Source: Granulosicoccus sp.
GTDB taxonomy: Bacteria; Pseudomonadota; Gammaproteobacteria; Granulosicoccales; Granulosicoccaceae
DNA: 36,190 nt
Reading direction: 5' to 3'
Assembly (NCBI GenBank): GCA_020627685.1
Contig: JAHDGK010000024.1
Location: 36,986 to 73,175 of the forward strand
Shown: positions 6,688-15,260 of the stretch, one piece after another
How the letters are laid out: each line of letters begins with the position of its first letter
Numbering within the stretch: the stretch's first letter is position 1
Notes under the pieces: generated by a model
What the model was told of the DNA's origin: nothing
Database searches by the model: none
What the model saw: only the letters and a program-made list of their open reading frames with translations
Translations under genes and position numbers: made by a program

Positions 6688-7944
6688 CTATGTCAATAAT
6701 TCATCTTCAAACGGAAATCTAGAGAGCAGTTCTGTCCCTGTTCTAGTCACTAGAAGTTGCTGTTCAAGCTTGACGCCTTCTGTGCCACCAGCCGCACCAA
6801 TATAGCTTTCAACGCAGAGTGTCATGCCGGGTTCGATAGTACCGTCGTACCCGGCATGTGGGAAGTCGCCATGATGGTAGAGGTACGGGTATTCACCTGT
6901 CATACCGCAGCCATGTGCTGATAAATAGTATCGATTGTCGTAGTAGGCTTCGGGTATATTCCATGCTTGATTGGCGTATTCACGAAAACTCAAGCCCGGC
7001 TTGATGATTTCCATGTTGTGGTGCACTTGTTCATGCGCCACTTTGTATAACGTCTTTTGTGTTTCATTCGGCTTGTCCGGGCCAGCGTGAAAAGTACGTG
7101 AAAAATCTGAATAATACCCATGGCAACCAACTACGTCGGTATCCAGAGCAATCAATTCGTTCTCACGAATAAGGCTACTAGACGTTTCTTGGAACCATGG
7201 GTTGGTGCGTTGACCTGCACTGAGTAAGCGTGTCTCGCAGTAGTCTCCATTTTGTTCAATGACCGATTGGTGTAGTACAGACCAAAGTTGATTCTCAGTC
7301 AGGCCCGGTTTTATCGCCGAGCGCAGTTTTTCAACGCCGATTTCTGTTGCTCTTAATGAGGCTTTTATGCATTTCATTTCCTCATCTGACTTGATAGCAC
7401 GTGCCATCTCAACGGCTTGTTGTGCATCTACAATTCGTAGGCCGCAAGCCTGAAGTGCTAGGGCGGTACCCGCGTTCAGACGCTCTAGACCAACTGTCGC
7501 ACCAGCACCAACAAGCTCTGTTATCAGGTCGTTCATCTCAGCAGCCCACTTCGTTTCACGTTTCATGATGTCAGGTCCGGCCGCTACGAAACTGGCTGTG
7601 CTAGCGGGGCGAACTTCGTCAACGGTGTCGAATCCATCCGCTAAATGTAGACAGCCTGTAAATTCGAACAAAATAGATTTGCTGGCAGTTAGTAACAGGT
7701 AGCGAGAAGGTGCGTTGCGCTGGCAGAACACCTGCATGTTTCGTGTGCCCGTTGCATACCTTATATTTATTGGGTCGGACAATATCAACGCATCCACACC
7801 GTAACGCACCATCTCGGCACGCACGCGTGCAAGACGATAATGTCGAACCGCATGAAGGTCAATTCCTTCACTTTCTGGTGCTCGGTCCAGAAGCGCAAGG
7901 TCAGACAAGTCGCTGCGTTCTGCATGCCAGTCGAAATTTGCCAT
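6688..7944 (-). CDS. M24-family metalloenzyme of the DddP (DMSP lyase) type
   Basis: 418 residues with the creatinase/aminopeptidase P two-domain layout. Putative metal ligands are D268, D270, D280, H344, E379 and E394. From memory, the DMSP lyase DddP of Ruegeria lacuscaerulensis uses D295, D297, D307, H371, E406 and E421; every spacing matches with a constant offset of 27. Ordinary M24 peptidases instead have two Asp 11 residues apart. Y339 matches DddP Y366, but the position of D377, proposed as catalytic, is G350 here (HGCGMTGEYPYL). DMSP cleavage to DMS and acrylate is therefore possible but not safe to assume; a related lyase or hydrolase is the alternative. It is divergent from the dehydrogenase operon at 8158 and upstream of the retron on the same strand. 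Confidence 0.75.
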   Translation of the reverse strand: MANFDWHAERSDLSDLALLDRAPESEGIDLHAVRHYRLARVRAEMVRYGVDALILSDPINIRYATGTRNMQVFCQRNAPSRYLLLTASKSILFEFTGCLHLADGFDTVDEVRPASTASFVAAGPDIMKRETKWAAEMNDLITELVGAGATVGLERLNAGTALALQACGLRIVDAQQAVEMARAIKSDEEMKCIKASLRATEIGVEKLRSAIKPGLTENQLWSVLHQSVIEQNGDYCETRLLSAGQRTNPWFQETSSSLIRENELIALDTDVVGCHGYYSDFSRTFHAGPDKPNETQKTLYKVAHEQVHHNMEIIKPGLSFREYANQAWNIPEAYYDNRYYLSAHGCGMTGEYPYLYHHGDFPHAGYDGTIEPGMTLCVESYIGAAGGTEGVKLEQQLLVTRTGTELLSRFPFEDELLT

Positions 7945-8038
7945 TTATAGACGTCCCTTGTTTAAGTAACCGCGGCAAAATCATATCACCTGGTATTGAT
8001 AATATGCATTGACTGCGGTGCGTGTTAAGGCTTGAACC

Positions 8039-8065
8039 AACGGTTTAAGAACCGTTAGCTTTTTT
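8039..8065 (+). terminator. Intrinsic terminator-like hairpin inside a divergent promoter region
   Basis: AACGGTT (8039-8045) and AACCGTT (8050-8056) form a perfect 7-bp stem with a TAAG loop. Six T residues follow at 8060-8065 on the plus strand. It lies upstream of the plus-strand gene at 8158, so it would stop transcripts beginning between 7945 and 8039, as in an attenuator or a short RNA unit. Confidence 0.5.
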
Positions 8066-8114
8066 CGGGTCTAAATCTTTTTCTGAGGCAAGCACACTGG
8101 TGGCAAAGCCTGTT

Positions 8115-8120
8115 TATACT
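8115..8120 (+). promoter_or_regulatory. Possible -10 element for the dehydrogenase operon
   Basis: TATACT matches the sigma70 -10 consensus at five of six positions and lies about 38 bases before the GTG at 8158, downstream of the hairpin at 8039-8065. I see no good -35 at 16-18 bp upstream, so an activator may be needed. Confidence 0.3.
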
Positions 8121-8157
8121 GCTTGGTCGGATTCAGCTTTTAAGAAGAGGCTATCAC

Positions 8158-9027
8158 GTGAAAATTGGCGTAATCGGTTGTGGGAATATGGGGGGCGGTA
8201 TGGCAAGGCAGCTATTGGCTGCCGGGCATACAATGGTTTGCTACGACCCAGACGCTGATACGCTAGATAAGCTACAGGCCGATGGTGTAAAAGCAGCCGC
8301 TTCAGCTGGTGAGTTGGCTAGATCAGTACAGTACATTATTCTGTCCCTTCCAAAAGCAGCTGTCGTCGAAGCGGTTATGCAGGAGATTGGCTCAGACATA
8401 CGTCAGGGTTCGATCGTCTTGGATACTTCTACTTCAGAGCCCGCTACATCACAGGCTATGTCTGAACTTGGTGCGGCGCATGGGTTTTCATTTATAGATG
8501 GTCCGGTAAGCGGCGGACCATCTGCTGCCAATGCCGGAACGATGACTATGCTCCTTGGTGGTGAACTCAGCGCTATCGAGGAACTTAAACCCTTGCTTGA
8601 CATCATCACGGCTAAGACCGTCATCGTGGGTGGCTCTGGTGCTGGGCACGCTGCGAAAATCGCTAACAACATGCTATGTGCTGCAAATCTCGTCTTAGTT
8701 GCGGAAGCAATTCGTCTAGGTGAGGCGTCGGGTGTACAAGCGCAGGATCTACTGGAAGGTATCAATGCAGGGTCGGGTCGTAGCGGCGTCAGTGAAGTCA
8801 ACTTCCCGCGGTGGGTGCTGAATGACGCCTTTGATTCCGGCTTCACAATGGGTTTGATGCGTAAAGATGTCGGGCTTGCACTTGATCTGGCCAAGTCAAC
8901 CCGTGTCGAATTGCCGGGCTTTACTGAAATAGCCGATCTCTGGTTGAACCAATCAACTCATATTTCAGATTCTGCGGACTTTAACGAAATTGTTAAATAC
9001 GATGATAGAGGGAATGACAGTGTCTGA
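8158..9027 (+). CDS. NAD(P)-dependent beta-hydroxyacid dehydrogenase (3-hydroxyisobutyrate dehydrogenase family)
   Basis: 289 residues, normal for the family. The N-terminal IGVIGCGNMGGGMARQL is the Rossmann GxGxxG with the family's preference for NAD(P). DGPVSGGPSAANAGTMT is the substrate-binding segment, and GHAAKIANNML holds the catalytic Lys. Relatives oxidise 3-hydroxyisobutyrate, 3-hydroxypropionate or L-threonate, or reduce tartronate semialdehyde. The start is a GTG with GAGG about 7 bases upstream. It is first in a tight four-gene operon, and its stop overlaps the start region of the aldehyde dehydrogenase. A dehydrogenase followed by an aldehyde dehydrogenase suggests oxidation of a hydroxyacid through a semialdehyde. 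The specific substrate is not determined. Confidence 0.85.
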   Translation: MKIGVIGCGNMGGGMARQLLAAGHTMVCYDPDADTLDKLQADGVKAAASAGELARSVQYIILSLPKAAVVEAVMQEIGSDIRQGSIVLDTSTSEPATSQAMSELGAAHGFSFIDGPVSGGPSAANAGTMTMLLGGELSAIEELKPLLDIITAKTVIVGGSGAGHAAKIANNMLCAANLVLVAEAIRLGEASGVQAQDLLEGINAGSGRSGVSEVNFPRWVLNDAFDSGFTMGLMRKDVGLALDLAKSTRVELPGFTEIADLWLNQSTHISDSADFNEIVKYDDRGNDSV

Positions 9028-10528
9028 ACGATTATGCAAATTGCAACAAGCCATGTTGTCTGTCGGGCTGAATGAACATCCCCAAAGCCTGATTAATGGC
9101 GAGCTAACCGATGGGCCTGGTGCAGACGTTTCATTGATTGATCCATTTACTGAAGAAGTGCTTTTTACTTACGCGGACGCCGATACCGATTTAGCTAAGC
9201 TTGCGTGCGATGCAGCAAGTGCGACTCAGCCCGGTTGGGCTAAAGGCATGTCAGCGGCCGCTCGTGGTCAAGTCATGCAAGACATCTCACGATCGGTCCT
9301 GTCCCATGCTGAACCACTAGCACAAATTGAAGCCATCGTTGCGGGCAAACCCATTCGTGACTGCCGTGTTGAGGTTGCGAAAGTGGCTGAGATGTTTGCC
9401 TACTATTCAGGTTGGGCCGACAAGCTGCACGGCGAAGTTATACCGGTACCTTCTGGACATTTAAACTACACCTTACGCGAACCCTTAGGTGTTGTCTTTC
9501 AGATAACGCCGTGGAATGCACCTATCTTTACCGGCGGTTGGCAAATTGCCCCGGCAATAGCGACAGGCAACAGCGTTGTCATAAAACCTAGCGAATTGAC
9601 GCCAATCACAACAGTGGCGTTGGTTAAGCTTGCTGAAGAGGCAGGACTGCCCAAAGGTGTTGTCAATGTGTTGTGCGGTCTTGGGCCTACTGCAGGACAA
9701 GCCGCTATTGAACATCACGCAGTGCGTAAAGTGGTGTTCGTTGGCTCGCCTGAAACCGGGCGTAGGGTAGCCACGGCGGCTGCATCCAATTTAAAACCTG
9801 CGGTGCTGGAGCTTGGCGGAAAGTCAGCCAATATTGTTTTTGATGATGCCAATTTGAAGCATGCCTGCTTGGGTGCTCAAGCGGCCATATTTTCTGGCGC
9901 CGGACAAAGTTGTGTCGCGGGTTCCCGGTTGTTGGTTCAACGCTCTGTCCACAAAGAGTTTGTTGATATGTTGGCTAATGGGATGAACAACATAACGTTG
10001 GGTGACCCCTTGAATGAGAACACCGAAATTGGTCCCATTAGTAACGCGCGGCAATTTGAACACGTTACCGGCATGATCAAACAGGCTGCTAACGAGGGTG
10101 CAACGATACATACACGTACTAAAAACGATGGTTGTGGTTACTTCGTGCCGCCAACTGTATTAAATGATTTGTCTAATAATGCAACTGCTGCGCAAAGTGA
10201 AATTTTTGGTCCGGTAGTCACCGCTATTCCTTTTGATGACGAGGCAGAGGCGATTGCGTTAGCCAATGATACTAATTTCGGTTTGGCCGGTGCTGTGTGG
10301 ACGTCAGACGTGGGGCGTGCTCACCGAATTGCAGAAGCTGTGAGGGCTGGCACCTTCTGGATTAATAGTTACAAGGCAATTCATGTTTCATCGCCGTTCG
10401 GTGGGTCGCTTAACTCAGGGTTTGGCAGGTCAAGCGGCACAGATGCATTGATGGAGTATACGGCTGCCAAGAGTGTCTGGCTGGACAGTGCGCCAACACC
10501 CAAGATTGCTTTTGGGTATGTGTCGTAG
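9020..10528 (+). CDS. Aldehyde dehydrogenase family protein
   Basis: About 502 residues from the chosen start. Seen in order: FQITPWNAPIFTGGWQ with the catalytic Asn, VIKPSELTP for cofactor binding, FVGSPETGRRV, LELGGKSANIV with the general-base Glu, FSGAGQSCVAGSRLLV with the nucleophilic Cys, and EIFGPVV. These mark a functional NAD(P)+-dependent aldehyde dehydrogenase close to the betaine-aldehyde/semialdehyde group. I prefer GTG 9020 because AGAGGGA (9007-9013) is 6 bases upstream. ATG 9014 is too near that site, and TTG 8990 and ATG 9002 lack one. It overlaps the previous gene's stop and is coupled to it. Likely it oxidises the aldehyde made by that dehydrogenase or by the DddP-like pathway. 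Confidence 0.9.
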   Translation: MSERLCKLQQAMLSVGLNEHPQSLINGELTDGPGADVSLIDPFTEEVLFTYADADTDLAKLACDAASATQPGWAKGMSAAARGQVMQDISRSVLSHAEPLAQIEAIVAGKPIRDCRVEVAKVAEMFAYYSGWADKLHGEVIPVPSGHLNYTLREPLGVVFQITPWNAPIFTGGWQIAPAIATGNSVVIKPSELTPITTVALVKLAEEAGLPKGVVNVLCGLGPTAGQAAIEHHAVRKVVFVGSPETGRRVATAAASNLKPAVLELGGKSANIVFDDANLKHACLGAQAAIFSGAGQSCVAGSRLLVQRSVHKEFVDMLANGMNNITLGDPLNENTEIGPISNARQFEHVTGMIKQAANEGATIHTRTKNDGCGYFVPPTVLNDLSNNATAAQSEIFGPVVTAIPFDDEAEAIALANDTNFGLAGAVWTSDVGRAHRIAEAVRAGTFWINSYKAIHVSSPFGGSLNSGFGRSSGTDALMEYTAAKSVWLDSAPTPKIAFGYVS

Positions 10529-10537
10529 GAGGTGTCT

Positions 10538-11266
10538 ATGAAATTGGTTAAAGATGTACAAGACTTGGTTTCAGAAGCACCTTCAATTGCTCCCATCTTG
10601 GGCTTGACCAGGTTCGAGACATTTGCCGAACTGGCTGGCACCTTGTTTACTGGACTTTGCAACAACACTGAGATCGGTAATACGGTAGCCAGAGTCTATG
10701 GTGCAGATGCAAGCCTTGTTGAACTCACAACTTACGACATCACAGAAACTGCGCGAAGAAATTTTGAACCCGGCGGACCGCCCGCAACGCTTTTATTCTC
10801 CCGTGGTGTGCACGCTGTAATGGCACATCGAATTGCCAATTACCTTTGGACTCACGAAAGCCCTAATCTAGCTCTTGCGTTTAAGGCTGCGTGTGGTCGA
10901 GTGCTGGATACAGACATTCACCCCGCTGCACAGTTTGGAGCAGGGCTGTGGCTGGATCATGGACTGGGTTTTGTCGTGGGTGAAACCTGCGTCATCGACG
11001 AAGACGTGTCCATATGGCATAACGTTACGCTTGGGAGCACGTTAAGCAATAGTGGGGCTTGCCGCCATCCGTACATTGGGCGAGGTGCGGTCATCGGGGC
11101 AGGTGCCATTTTATTAGGTAATATTAAAATTGGTGCAAATGCGAACATTGGAGCTGGCGCCATTGTTGTGGAGGACGTTGCCGATAATCAATTGGTAGTG
11201 GGTAACAAAGCCGCAGCCCGTGGTGAGGCTAAGATTAGCTTTTTAAATACGGAGAAGACAGAATGA
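10538..11266 (+). CDS. Serine O-acetyltransferase-like (CysE-type) hexapeptide-repeat protein
   Basis: 242 residues. The N-terminal helical half is followed by a left-handed beta-helix built of hexapeptide repeats, seen as DIHPAAQFGAGLWLDHG, GETCVIDEDVSIWHNVTLG and GAVIGAGAILLGNIKIGANANIGAGAIVVEDV. The DIHP and DHG segments are those of serine acetyltransferases, where the histidine is catalytic. ATG 10538 is chosen because AGGAGG (10527-10532) precedes it by 5 bases. Its presence inside a dehydrogenase/VOC operon instead of with cysteine genes is odd. It may acetylate a hydroxylated intermediate other than serine. Four bases overlap with the next gene (ATGA). Confidence 0.8.
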   Translation: MKLVKDVQDLVSEAPSIAPILGLTRFETFAELAGTLFTGLCNNTEIGNTVARVYGADASLVELTTYDITETARRNFEPGGPPATLLFSRGVHAVMAHRIANYLWTHESPNLALAFKAACGRVLDTDIHPAAQFGAGLWLDHGLGFVVGETCVIDEDVSIWHNVTLGSTLSNSGACRHPYIGRGAVIGAGAILLGNIKIGANANIGAGAIVVEDVADNQLVVGNKAAARGEAKISFLNTEKTE

Positions 11267-12153
11267 ATGCGTCATTTGGAGTGGATCATCCACTTGTCGC
11301 AACCCATGACATCAATCAACTTCGTGATTTACTGATTGCCCTTGGGTTCAACATGACCGCAATAGGTAAACATCCGTGGGGCACGAGTACCAGTCTTGCA
11401 ATGTTTGATGGTTGTTTACTTGAAATCATGGGTATCTATGACAGTGCTTTGATCGATGAGGTTCCTGCAGGACATTTTCGATTCGGCCGGCATGTTTACG
11501 AATATCTTCAGGAACGCGAAGGTGTTGCCCTGACAGCATTACACAGCACAGATTCTCGCAATGATGCGCAACGCGCCGAAGACGCAGGCTTTACCGTTGC
11601 AGGGCATCTTGAATTTGGCCGCGACGTAACTTTGCCCGATGGTACATCCGACCGGACGAAAACAACGCTTGCCTTACTTCCTGATCTTAAGTTTCCCCGT
11701 TTGTCTTTTTTTCTTTGTCAGCAACATCGGCCTGAACTGATCTATGTACCCGAATGGTTGGAGCATCCCAACAAAGTCACCGGCATTTGCGGTGTGAATA
11801 TCATTGCAGACACGCCTTATCATTCAGACTTGGTAGCACGCTTCAGCCAACTGTACGATGGATACACCAAGTTCGATGGTGGATTTCAATACCAGACAGC
11901 AAATGGGGTATTAAGAGTGATGGATGCTGCGTGCTTTGAACGAACCATCGGCCGCGTGCCAGAAGCTATTGCACAAGAACCGTTGCCTTGTATCGCTGGA
12001 ATGGATTTGGTGATGTCTGAGCCGGCAGTTTTCAGCGAATATCTCAAGGCCAGTAATCTGGCTTATGGTGAAATTCCAAACGGATTTGTGTTGACATCAC
12101 CTGAGACAACTGCGAACACAACTCTGAGGTTCATGTCAAAAGAATATAAATGA
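11263..12153 (+). CDS. VOC/glyoxalase-like domain protein
   Basis: 296 residues resembling the large glyoxalase-like family (Glyoxalase_3 type). The first repeat begins VDHPLVATHDINQLRDLLIALGF and contains a metal-ligand-like His and a later LLEIMGIY Glu. A second repeat begins at GICGVNIIAD. These proteins form beta-alpha-beta-beta-beta barrels that act as lyases, isomerases or dioxygenases, usually with a divalent metal. Its start overlaps the acetyltransferase stop by 4 bases, so it is the last gene of the operon starting at 8158. A terminator hairpin lies about 110 bases downstream. The reaction is unknown. Confidence 0.7.
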   Translation: MNASFGVDHPLVATHDINQLRDLLIALGFNMTAIGKHPWGTSTSLAMFDGCLLEIMGIYDSALIDEVPAGHFRFGRHVYEYLQEREGVALTALHSTDSRNDAQRAEDAGFTVAGHLEFGRDVTLPDGTSDRTKTTLALLPDLKFPRLSFFLCQQHRPELIYVPEWLEHPNKVTGICGVNIIADTPYHSDLVARFSQLYDGYTKFDGGFQYQTANGVLRVMDAACFERTIGRVPEAIAQEPLPCIAGMDLVMSEPAVFSEYLKASNLAYGEIPNGFVLTSPETTANTTLRFMSKEYK

Positions 12154-12262
12154 GTCGATTGTTCTCTACCGTTTTTTTTTTGGCGGTTCTATCATCGGTA
12201 CTGCCACTGCAGATTATTCGGCGTAGCTGGTATCTGTCATAGGATGCATGTGCAAGTCGGTG

Positions 12263-12292
12263 CACAACCGGCCACCACTTGTGCCGGTTGTG
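12263..12292. terminator. Intrinsic terminator between convergent genes
   Basis: CACAACCGGC (12263-12272) and GCCGGTTGTG (12283-12292) form a perfect 10-bp GC-rich stem with a 10-nt loop, followed on the plus strand by the T-rich tract TTTATCGTTTTCTT. It ends the operon 8158-12153 and sits just past the stop of the convergent PEBP gene. Confidence 0.75.
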
Positions 12293-12304
12293 TTTATCGT
12301 TTTC

Positions 12305-12937
12305 TTATTGGGAAGGTGTTAAATCTCTGTTCATCGTGTAGGTTCCCATATAACTTGCTTTATCCAAGATATGCGGTTGAATGGCAGCTAATGCCTGATG
12401 GCCATCGAAGGGTTCGGGTATCGATATTGTCTCTTGATCAAGAGCGTAAACGGTGAAGTGATAGTGATGCATGATGGAATCGTTCCATGGAGGGCATGGG
12501 CCATCATAGTCAGCGTAGTTACCCTCCATATCAGCATCTCCGGCAAACCACTGTGTGTAGTTATTTAGCCCGGCTGTGCCATAAGTTCTCTGGCCTGAGG
12601 TTTTGCCTCGAGGTGTGACGCCAGCAGATGCCTCCCCCTCTGTTAATTCAGTTTTATCAGCCGGTATGTTTAGTAGCACCCAGTGAAAAAAATCTACGCG
12701 CGCTAAGTCTGCAGGTACAGTCTTGCCTTCCTGGTTCACGTTCTCAGCTGACGAAGGCACATCTGGATCGTGACAAATTAGTGCATATGACTTTGTTCCC
12801 TGTGGGGCATTCTCCCAGCTGATCGGGGGGCTAACGTTGCCTCCCAATTCGAATCGTCCTTCTGTCGGTATCTGCCCGAACGCATATGTTGATGGTATGG
12901 CAGATCCGTGGGTCCAACTAGGTATTGTGATTTTCAT
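12305..12937 (-). CDS. YbhB/YbcL family Raf-kinase-inhibitor-like protein (PEBP fold)
   Basis: 210 residues. The family core is visible: SYALICHDPDVPS with the anion-pocket Asp-Pro-Asp, FHWVLLNIPAD, and DYDGPCPPWNDSIMHHYHFTVYALD. Bacterial members are small cytoplasmic or periplasmic phospholipid-binding-like proteins of unclear role. No signal peptide is evident. It is a monocistronic minus-strand gene with an upstream gap of about 214 bases (12938-13151). In that gap I see only a direct repeat of GTTCGTT at 12979-12985 and 12995-13001 and no clear promoter. Confidence 0.9.
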   Translation of the reverse strand: MKITIPSWTHGSAIPSTYAFGQIPTEGRFELGGNVSPPISWENAPQGTKSYALICHDPDVPSSAENVNQEGKTVPADLARVDFFHWVLLNIPADKTELTEGEASAGVTPRGKTSGQRTYGTAGLNNYTQWFAGDADMEGNYADYDGPCPPWNDSIMHHYHFTVYALDQETISIPEPFDGHQALAAIQPHILDKASYMGTYTMNRDLTPSQ

Positions 12938-13151
12938 TATTTAGCCCTCAATTGATGAATAGTGAGAGAACAGCTTACGTTCGTTTGCGATTTTGTTCGT
13001 TCAGATGGCGATCAAAAACTATCGGAATTCGATCAATGAGTTGTGGGCCGCTCTAATAAGATTGCGCATGTTGAGTACGAAACGAGCGCGACTGTGACTA
13101 AGCTACTAGCCCTTGTATTGTTAGCGGTATGTATTCGTAATAAGCAGTCGC

Positions 13152-13910
13152 TTAGGCAGCTGTTAACAATGCACCACCGTCGGGTGCAACGGGTTCTAAG
13201 TCAAGCTCCTTTAGAATGCTTCTTGTTGTGGCCGCAGCAGCGGAGAGTGTCGGGATGCCGGATGCTTTTTCGATAGCTCCTATTGACGGCAGTGAAGGCA
13301 TTTGTACGCAAGCAGAAGCTATGATTGCATCTACACCGCGAGTGTCTAGTTTTTTCCATAGTTCAGCTGGGGCGTTTGGATCTTGTGCGGCGACATCTAG
13401 ATTTCCTGGGATTTCTAAAGCAATGAAATCGTGCACTTCAATTCCTTCGTCTTCAATGTAGTCTGCAACTAATTTGGCCAACGGCTTCATATAAGGGCAT
13501 ATAAACGAAATTTTCTTTGCCCCTAGACTATGCAGTCCCTCGATGAGTGCGCCTGCAGAATTAAGTACAGGCGTCGCTTGGTTTTCTTGTAACGTTGCGT
13601 TCTGAAGTTTTTCGCGCGATGTACGATGGTAGCCTTTGCCCATACTCATTATTGCCACTAAGCAAGCATAAGCCTGTACTTCAACCGCTGCATCTGAAAG
13701 TTCGATTGCGCAGCGCACGCTCTCGTTATCCATGTTTTCTAACTCAGCTTTAACCACACTCTTCATGCGCATACGTGAGGAATGAAATGAAAAGCGATCG
13801 GGCAAGATAGTCTCTCGTGCACGCAACAGGGCTGGTATTTCGGTTTCCATGGTGATGTTAGAGCTAGGAACGATTAAGCCAACGCGTCTGCGTGATTGTT
13901 GGTCTAGCAT
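13152..13910 (-). CDS. maiA: Maleate isomerase (maleate cis-trans isomerase), Asp/Glu racemase superfamily
   Basis: 252 residues. The opening RRVGLIVPSSNITMETEIPALLRARE and the segment FSFHSSRMRMKSV are near-diagnostic of maleate isomerases. Two catalytic cysteines are present, C83 in YACLVAIMSMGKGYHR and C201 in ASACVQMPSL, matching the Cys pair of characterised enzymes. It converts maleate to fumarate without cofactor in the cytoplasm. It lies 28 bp downstream of the TRAP large permease on the same strand, so the substrate is probably imported by that transporter, either maleate itself or a compound degraded to it. It is the last gene of the dctP-Q-M-maiA unit. Confidence 0.85.
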   Translation of the reverse strand: MLDQQSRRRVGLIVPSSNITMETEIPALLRARETILPDRFSFHSSRMRMKSVVKAELENMDNESVRCAIELSDAAVEVQAYACLVAIMSMGKGYHRTSREKLQNATLQENQATPVLNSAGALIEGLHSLGAKKISFICPYMKPLAKLVADYIEDEGIEVHDFIALEIPGNLDVAAQDPNAPAELWKKLDTRGVDAIIASACVQMPSLPSIGAIEKASGIPTLSAAAATTRSILKELDLEPVAPDGGALLTAA

Positions 13911-13938
13911 GATAATTTACCTTGAGTAATAGGACGAA

Positions 13939-15255
13939 TTAGAGGGCACGGCCCATAACCGCCTCTGGTAGCCAGGTAGCTATAGAGGGGAACAAGCACA
14001 GCAATAAAATGGCTAATACCATGCAACCGACAAACGGTATCGAGCCGCGTAAAATTGTCTTTAATGATATATCCGGCGCGATCCCGTTGATGACGTATAG
14101 ATTTAAACCTACCGGAGGTGATATCAGTCCTATTTCCATATTGATTGTTAAAACAACAGCAAACCATATTGGATCAAACCCGGCGTTCACAATAACCGGT
14201 AACAGTATCGGGGCTGTCATCAATATCACTGCCACTGGTGGCAAGAAAAAACCGGCTACAAGTAAAAATACATTGATAGCTGCCATTAGCACCCAACGGT
14301 TTACGTCTAAGGCACCGATCCACTCAGCAATAGATTGAGTAATGTAAAGCGTAGACAACATGTACGAGAACACGCCTGCTGCTGCAATGATAAATAGAAT
14401 CATCACACTCTCTTTGGTGCTGTCGCGAAATATGCTCCACAGTGCTTTGAGGTTGGTGAGCTTGTAGATCACAATTGCAACGAGTAGGCAAAGTAGCGCA
14501 CCTACTGCAGCCGTTTCAGATGGTGTAGCGATACCCCCGTACATGGAGTACAAAACCCCGATAATGATAATGATGAAAGGGATTACTCGAGGCAGTATTT
14601 CGAAGCGCTGTCGCCATGTGTAGTTTTGTTTGGTCAGTAATGCGCGATTACCTGATCTCCAGGTTGCGTAGAGTGACCAAGCCATAAATAAGCCCACCAG
14701 TAATAATCCTGGGAACACGCCGGCTAAAAATAAACGCCCTATAGAGGTCTCAGTGGCAACTCCATATACGATCATTGTGATCGAAGGAGGAATCAGTATC
14801 CCCAAGGTACCACCAGCTGCGATTGATCCAGTTGCAATACCCGCTGGATACCCGCGTTTCAGCATCTCAGGTATACCCATCTTACCGATGGCAGCACAGG
14901 TTGCTGGGCTCGAACCAGACATCGCTGCAAACAAGGAACAGGCACCCAAGTTCGATATAACCAACCCACCGGGTACTCTCGTCAGCCAACGCTCTAAAGC
15001 CTCGTATAAATCAGCTCCTGCGCGAGTTGAAGAAATTGATGCTCCCATGATGATAAACATGGGTATGGATAGCAACGCGAAGCTATCAAGCTTGCCGAAA
15101 AATATTTCCGGCATGAGCTCAAGCGATCGGATACCGTCGAAGGTAAGTAAAAACCCACCGGCTACGACGAGTAAACCGATTCCAACCGATACACCAGAAA
15201 ACAAAACTAAGATGGTGAGTAGCCCAACGATCGTGCCTAAAATTAGCGGGTCCAT
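13939..15255 (-). CDS. dctM: TRAP transporter large permease (DctM)
   Basis: 438 residues, almost entirely hydrophobic, with about 12 membrane segments. Typical DctM elements include FGKLDSFALLSIPMFIIMGA near the start, SNLGACSLFAAMSGSSPATCAAIG, GYPAGIATGSIAAGGTLGILIPPSI and the C-terminal NMEIGLISPPVGLNLYVINGI. It forms the ion-coupled channel of a tripartite uptake system in the inner membrane. It follows the small permease after 5 bp. The transported substrate is inferred from the downstream maleate isomerase to be an organic acid. Confidence 0.95.
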   Translation of the reverse strand: MDPLILGTIVGLLTILVLFSGVSVGIGLLVVAGGFLLTFDGIRSLELMPEIFFGKLDSFALLSIPMFIIMGASISSTRAGADLYEALERWLTRVPGGLVISNLGACSLFAAMSGSSPATCAAIGKMGIPEMLKRGYPAGIATGSIAAGGTLGILIPPSITMIVYGVATETSIGRLFLAGVFPGLLLVGLFMAWSLYATWRSGNRALLTKQNYTWRQRFEILPRVIPFIIIIIGVLYSMYGGIATPSETAAVGALLCLLVAIVIYKLTNLKALWSIFRDSTKESVMILFIIAAAGVFSYMLSTLYITQSIAEWIGALDVNRWVLMAAINVFLLVAGFFLPPVAVILMTAPILLPVIVNAGFDPIWFAVVLTINMEIGLISPPVGLNLYVINGIAPDISLKTILRGSIPFVGCMVLAILLLCLFPSIATWLPEAVMGRAL

Positions 15256-15260
15256 AACGA

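Noticed and set aside
8403-8894. 163-codon minus-strand frame antisense to the beta-hydroxyacid dehydrogenase
   Set aside because: The sense protein is clearly real and the antisense product has no recognisable motif.
12169-12182. Run of T residues just after the VOC gene as a terminator
   Set aside because: No adequate stem precedes it; the 10-bp hairpin at 12263-12292 is the better terminator.
13043-13276. Plus-strand frame of 77 codons upstream of and into the maleate isomerase gene
   Set aside because: It runs antisense to a well-supported gene and has no recognisable domain or ribosome site.
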